Source: Ornithinimicrobium cryptoxanthini (lineage in GTDB: Bacteria > Actinomycetota > Actinomycetes > Actinomycetales > Dermatophilaceae). Taken from it: a stretch of DNA of 64,000 bases. The DNA lies in contig NZ_CP099490.1 in the NCBI RefSeq assembly GCF_023923205.1, positions 1,240,001 to 1,304,000 of the forward strand, written 5' to 3'. Under the pieces are notes generated by a model. The model had not been told where the DNA came from and did no database searches. It was given only the letters and a program-made list of their open reading frames with translations. Position numbers and translations under genes: made by a program. Below are positions 62,869 to 64,000 of the stretch, piece after piece. Positions within the stretch are counted from its first letter, which is position 1. Each line of letters starts with the position of its first letter.

Positions 62869-64000
62869 GTAGTTCGGCGAGTCTAGCGGCGGGAGTCGCG
62901 AAGCCGAGTGTTTTGCGGGGTCGGGTGTTCAGGAGGTCCTGGGCGTCACGGACTTCTTCGTCGGTGACCTTGGCGAAGTCGGTGCCTTTGGGGAAGAAGT
63001 CACGGATCAGGCCGTTGGTGTTCTCGTTGGTGCCGCGTTGCCAGGGTGAGTGCGGGTCACAGAAGTAGACCTGGCAGTCACTGGCCAGTGTGAAATCAGC
63101 GTGCTCAGCCAGCTCAGATCCTTGGTCCCAGGTGATGGTTCGGCGCAGGTCGCCCGGGAGGTCGGCGACCATCTGGATCAGGGCCTGGGTCACGGTCGGG
63201 GCGTCGTGGCGGTCCGGGAGTCGGAGTCGGTAGATCAGCACGTTGCGGGTGGCCCGCTCGGCCAGGGTGATCAACGCGGTGGCGCCCTTGGCACCGATGA
63301 CGAGGTCTCCTTCCCAGTGGCCGGGCACGGCCCGGTCGGCCACCTCGGCAGGTCGGGCGCTGATGTGGTTGTCCTCATCGATCCAGGACCGGCTGCTGGC
63401 CTTGGGCGGCAGCTTGGAGCGGGGCTTGCGGCTCGTGCGGCCGGTGCGGGTGGCCTTGGCCACCTTCACCTCGTGACGCAGGGAGCCTTTGCCCTGGACG
63501 TACAGCGCTTGGTAGATCGTCTCGTGGGACACCCACATATCTTCCTCGTCCGGGTAGCTGAGACGCAGGTCAGCAGCGACCTGCTCGGGCGACCACCTCT
63601 TGTTCAGCCGCTCGATCACCGCGGCTCGCAACCGCGGGCAGGACAACCGGCGGGCCTGCGGACGGGCCGCCGCGGCAGTGGCAAGGTCCTGCGCGGCCCG
63701 AGCGCGGTAGCCGGCTCGGTCAGCGAACCGGGCCAGCTCCCGACCGATCGTGGAGCGGTGCACGCCCAGCACCCTGGCGATATGGGCGTTGGTCGCGGTG
63801 GTGCCAGCCAGGTGCTGGAGCACCCCGCGCCCGGCCTGGGTCAACCGGCCCCGCTCATCGCGGTAGTCCTCATCCATAGGTACAGCAGGTACCAGGCTCG
63901 CGCGAGCCGCCGCCCGCGACGCGCCGTCCAACCCCCCGATCCCACCGGGTTGCCCGGACCACCCCTGCGCGACGATCCACCGGTACAGGGTCGACTCGTT
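62838..64000 (-). mobile_element. IS30-family insertion sequence (partial, right end outside window)
   Basis: The element begins near 62838, where the AlkZ-like reading breaks. The end sequence, read outward from the transposase, is about TTGCGCAGACCCCTTGAATT then CGCCCCCC, a typical terminal inverted repeat zone. The transposase gene fills the remainder to the window end. The second inverted repeat and the target duplication are not in the window, so the exact left boundary is uncertain by a few bases. Confidence 0.75.
62846..64000 (-). CDS. IS30-family DDE transposase (5' end outside window)
   Basis: The frame is open to the window edge (385 codons visible), so the start is not seen; a TTG at 63931 is internal. 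The N-terminal side has NESTLYRWIVAQGW, a first helix-turn-helix, then the IS30 helix-turn-helix NAHIARVLGVHRSTIGREL. The C-terminal DDE domain shows PGHWEGDLVIGAKGATALITL (first Asp), ITWDQGSELAEH (second Asp) and HSPWQRGTNENTNGLIRDFFPKGTDF (Glu), the IS30 signature. Apparently intact within the window, so the element may be active. Confidence 0.92.
   Translation of the reverse strand, partial: NESTLYRWIVAQGWSGQPGGIGGLDGASRAAARASLVPAVPMDEDYRDERGRLTQAGRGVLQHLAGTTATNAHIARVLGVHRSTIGRELARFADRAGYRARAAQDLATAAAARPQARRLSCPRLRAAVIERLNKRWSPEQVAADLRLSYPDEEDMWVSHETIYQALYVQGKGSLRHEVKVAKATRTGRTSRKPRSKLPPKASSRSWIDEDNHISARPAEVADRAVPGHWEGDLVIGAKGATALITLAERATRNVLIYRLRLPDRHDAPTVTQALIQMVADLPGDLRRTITWDQGSELAEHADFTLASDCQVYFCDPHSPWQRGTNENTNGLIRDFFPKGTDFAKVTDEEVRDAQDLLNTRPRKTLGFATPAARLAELLTVAQTP

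Overview
The window is high-GC, densely coded bacterial DNA from an actinobacterium. Evidence: the division and cell wall (dcw) cluster has actinobacterial content (mraZ-rsmH-ftsL-ftsI-murF-mraY-murD-ftsW-murG-murC-ftsQ-ftsZ); the principal sigma factor carries an Ala/Lys-rich HrdB-type N-terminus; and there are a MoxR/DUF58/transglutaminase operon, a DUF222-HNH gene, a SigE-family ECF sigma factor and many GTG starts. The family mix suggests Micrococcales, perhaps an Intrasporangiaceae/Ornithinimicrobiaceae-type genome; that placement is inference.

Layout. 1-2.2 kb: the cut end of a large LuxR/AfsR-type regulator, a DUF222-HNH gene, and a fragment of a LuxR helix-turn-helix that looks like the lost tail of the first gene. 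2.2-24.5 kb: mostly single housekeeping or accessory genes (serine hydrolase, DUF2784, hrpA, VOC protein, an ECF sigma/anti-sigma pair, DUF1232, cspA, amidohydrolase, S9 peptidase, PAC2, a Tyr/Gly/Gln-rich membrane protein, EcsC, DUF4192, a universal stress protein, the principal sigma factor, methyltransferase, GNAT, MDR oxidoreductase). 24.5-29.1 kb: minus-strand moxR-DUF58-transglutaminase operon. 29.3-44.8 kb: a small secreted protein, then the dcw cluster on the plus strand, with mostly overlapping or near-contiguous genes from rsmH to ftsQ, MraZ-type operator boxes before and after mraZ, no murE between ftsI and murF, and a strong terminator after ftsZ.

44.8-61.3 kb: an interruption of the usual actinobacterial order ftsZ-pgeF. 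It holds a Tad/Flp pilus locus (two Flp pilins, TadE, TadG, CpaB, CpaE/TadZ, CpaF/TadA, TadB, TadC). Joined to it are a DivIVA-domain coiled-coil protein, an LtaS-type phosphoglycerol transferase and two multi-spanning GT-C/GT87-like membrane proteins. Parts of this block (45.5-47.0 and 53.6-58.3 kb) have clearly lower GC. It ends in decayed or orphan genes: a DUF5682 N-terminal stub, an Imm52-type immunity gene with no visible toxin, and a PASTA-like membrane protein inactivated by a 14-bp duplication and a 1-bp deletion. pgeF follows at 61.3 kb. Then comes an AlkZ-like winged-helix gene truncated by an IS30-family element that runs off the window.

The most interesting points are: the surface-structure island inside the division locus, with a DivIVA-like protein coupled to the Tad operon; repeated MraZ-like boxes downstream of mraZ; the missing murE; a SigR/SigH-type promoter overlapping a TATAAT box at the principal sigma gene; a Gln/Pro-repeat FtsZ linker; and strong over-use of the word GGCATAC, sometimes through the rare Ile codon ATA.
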